A DNA stretch of 23,152 nucleotides from Allofournierella sp. (GTDB lineage Bacteria; Bacillota; Clostridia; Oscillospirales; Ruminococcaceae), in the NCBI GenBank assembly GCA_020025635.1, contig JAHHRU010000018.1, positions 1 through 23,152 of the forward strand. The letters run 5' to 3'. The notes beneath the pieces are model-generated. The model saw nothing but the letters and a program-made list of their open reading frames with translations. It was not told the origin of the DNA and did not search any database. Shown one piece after another: positions 23,098-23,152 of the stretch. The position numbers were made by a program, and so were the translations under genes. Each line of letters begins with the position of its first letter. The first letter of the stretch is position 1.

Positions 23098-23152
23098 TGG
23101 TGCCTCCGATCGGAATCGAACCAATGACACGGGGATTTTCAGTCCCCTGCTC
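23098..23152 (-). tRNA. tRNA-Phe (anticodon GAA), partial, CCA encoded
   Basis: On the minus strand the visible part has the anticodon stem GGGGA/TCCCC with loop CTGAAAA (anticodon GAA, phenylalanine), the T arm with GGTTCGATTCC, and a 3' end ...GGCACCA. The 5' acceptor and D arm lie beyond the window. Confidence 0.95.

Overview
The window reads as an ordinary chromosomal stretch of a GC-rich, low-GC-phylum anaerobe, most likely a gut Clostridia of the Oscillospiraceae (Faecalibacterium / Subdoligranulum / Gemmiger type). The clues are strong AGGAGG ribosome sites, sigma-A TTGACA-17-TATAAT promoters in a GC-rich background, a Na+-pump decarboxylase membrane pair, a pyruvate kinase with an added PEP-utiliser domain, a GCGRWG-type GpsA, and surface proteins with InlB-like and Cys-pair repeats. 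The assignment to a genus is inference; I saw no phage, insertion sequence, CRISPR array or toxin-antitoxin pair.

Layout: almost everything is on the minus strand, so transcription runs from high to low coordinates; only pyk is on the plus strand. From the right: a partial tRNA-Phe with its terminator faces the end of pyk (21213-22955, +). A 358-bp divergent intergenic region separates pyk from deoB. From the deoB promoter the minus strand runs deoB, a DUF218/YdcF membrane protein, an ABC ATPase, a secreted membrane-anchored surface protein and a MacB/FtsX-type permease, ending at a strong terminator near 14940. Next come an AGCS sodium/amino-acid symporter, then a two-gene unit (HAD phosphatase plus SGNH-hydrolase surface protein), gpsA, a small Cys/Pro-rich protein, a HAD nucleotidase plus ABC-F ATPase pair, the recD2-comF-mreB cluster, and an OadG/OadB pair. 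A complete tRNA-Leu(CAG) closes the left end.

Functional themes: central metabolism (pyk, deoB, gpsA), Na+ bioenergetics (OadB/OadG and the AGCS symporter), DNA maintenance/uptake and cell shape (recD2, comF, mreB), and cell envelope (SGNH protein, ABC transporter with anchored surface partner, DUF218 protein).

I do not see a convincing new defence or mobile system. The least explained items are the Cys/Pro-repeat protein whose Shine-Dalgarno sequence is buried in a perfect 12-bp hairpin five bases after gpsA, and the ABC transporter operon in which a CARDB-like anchored surface protein stands where a MacA-type adaptor might be expected.
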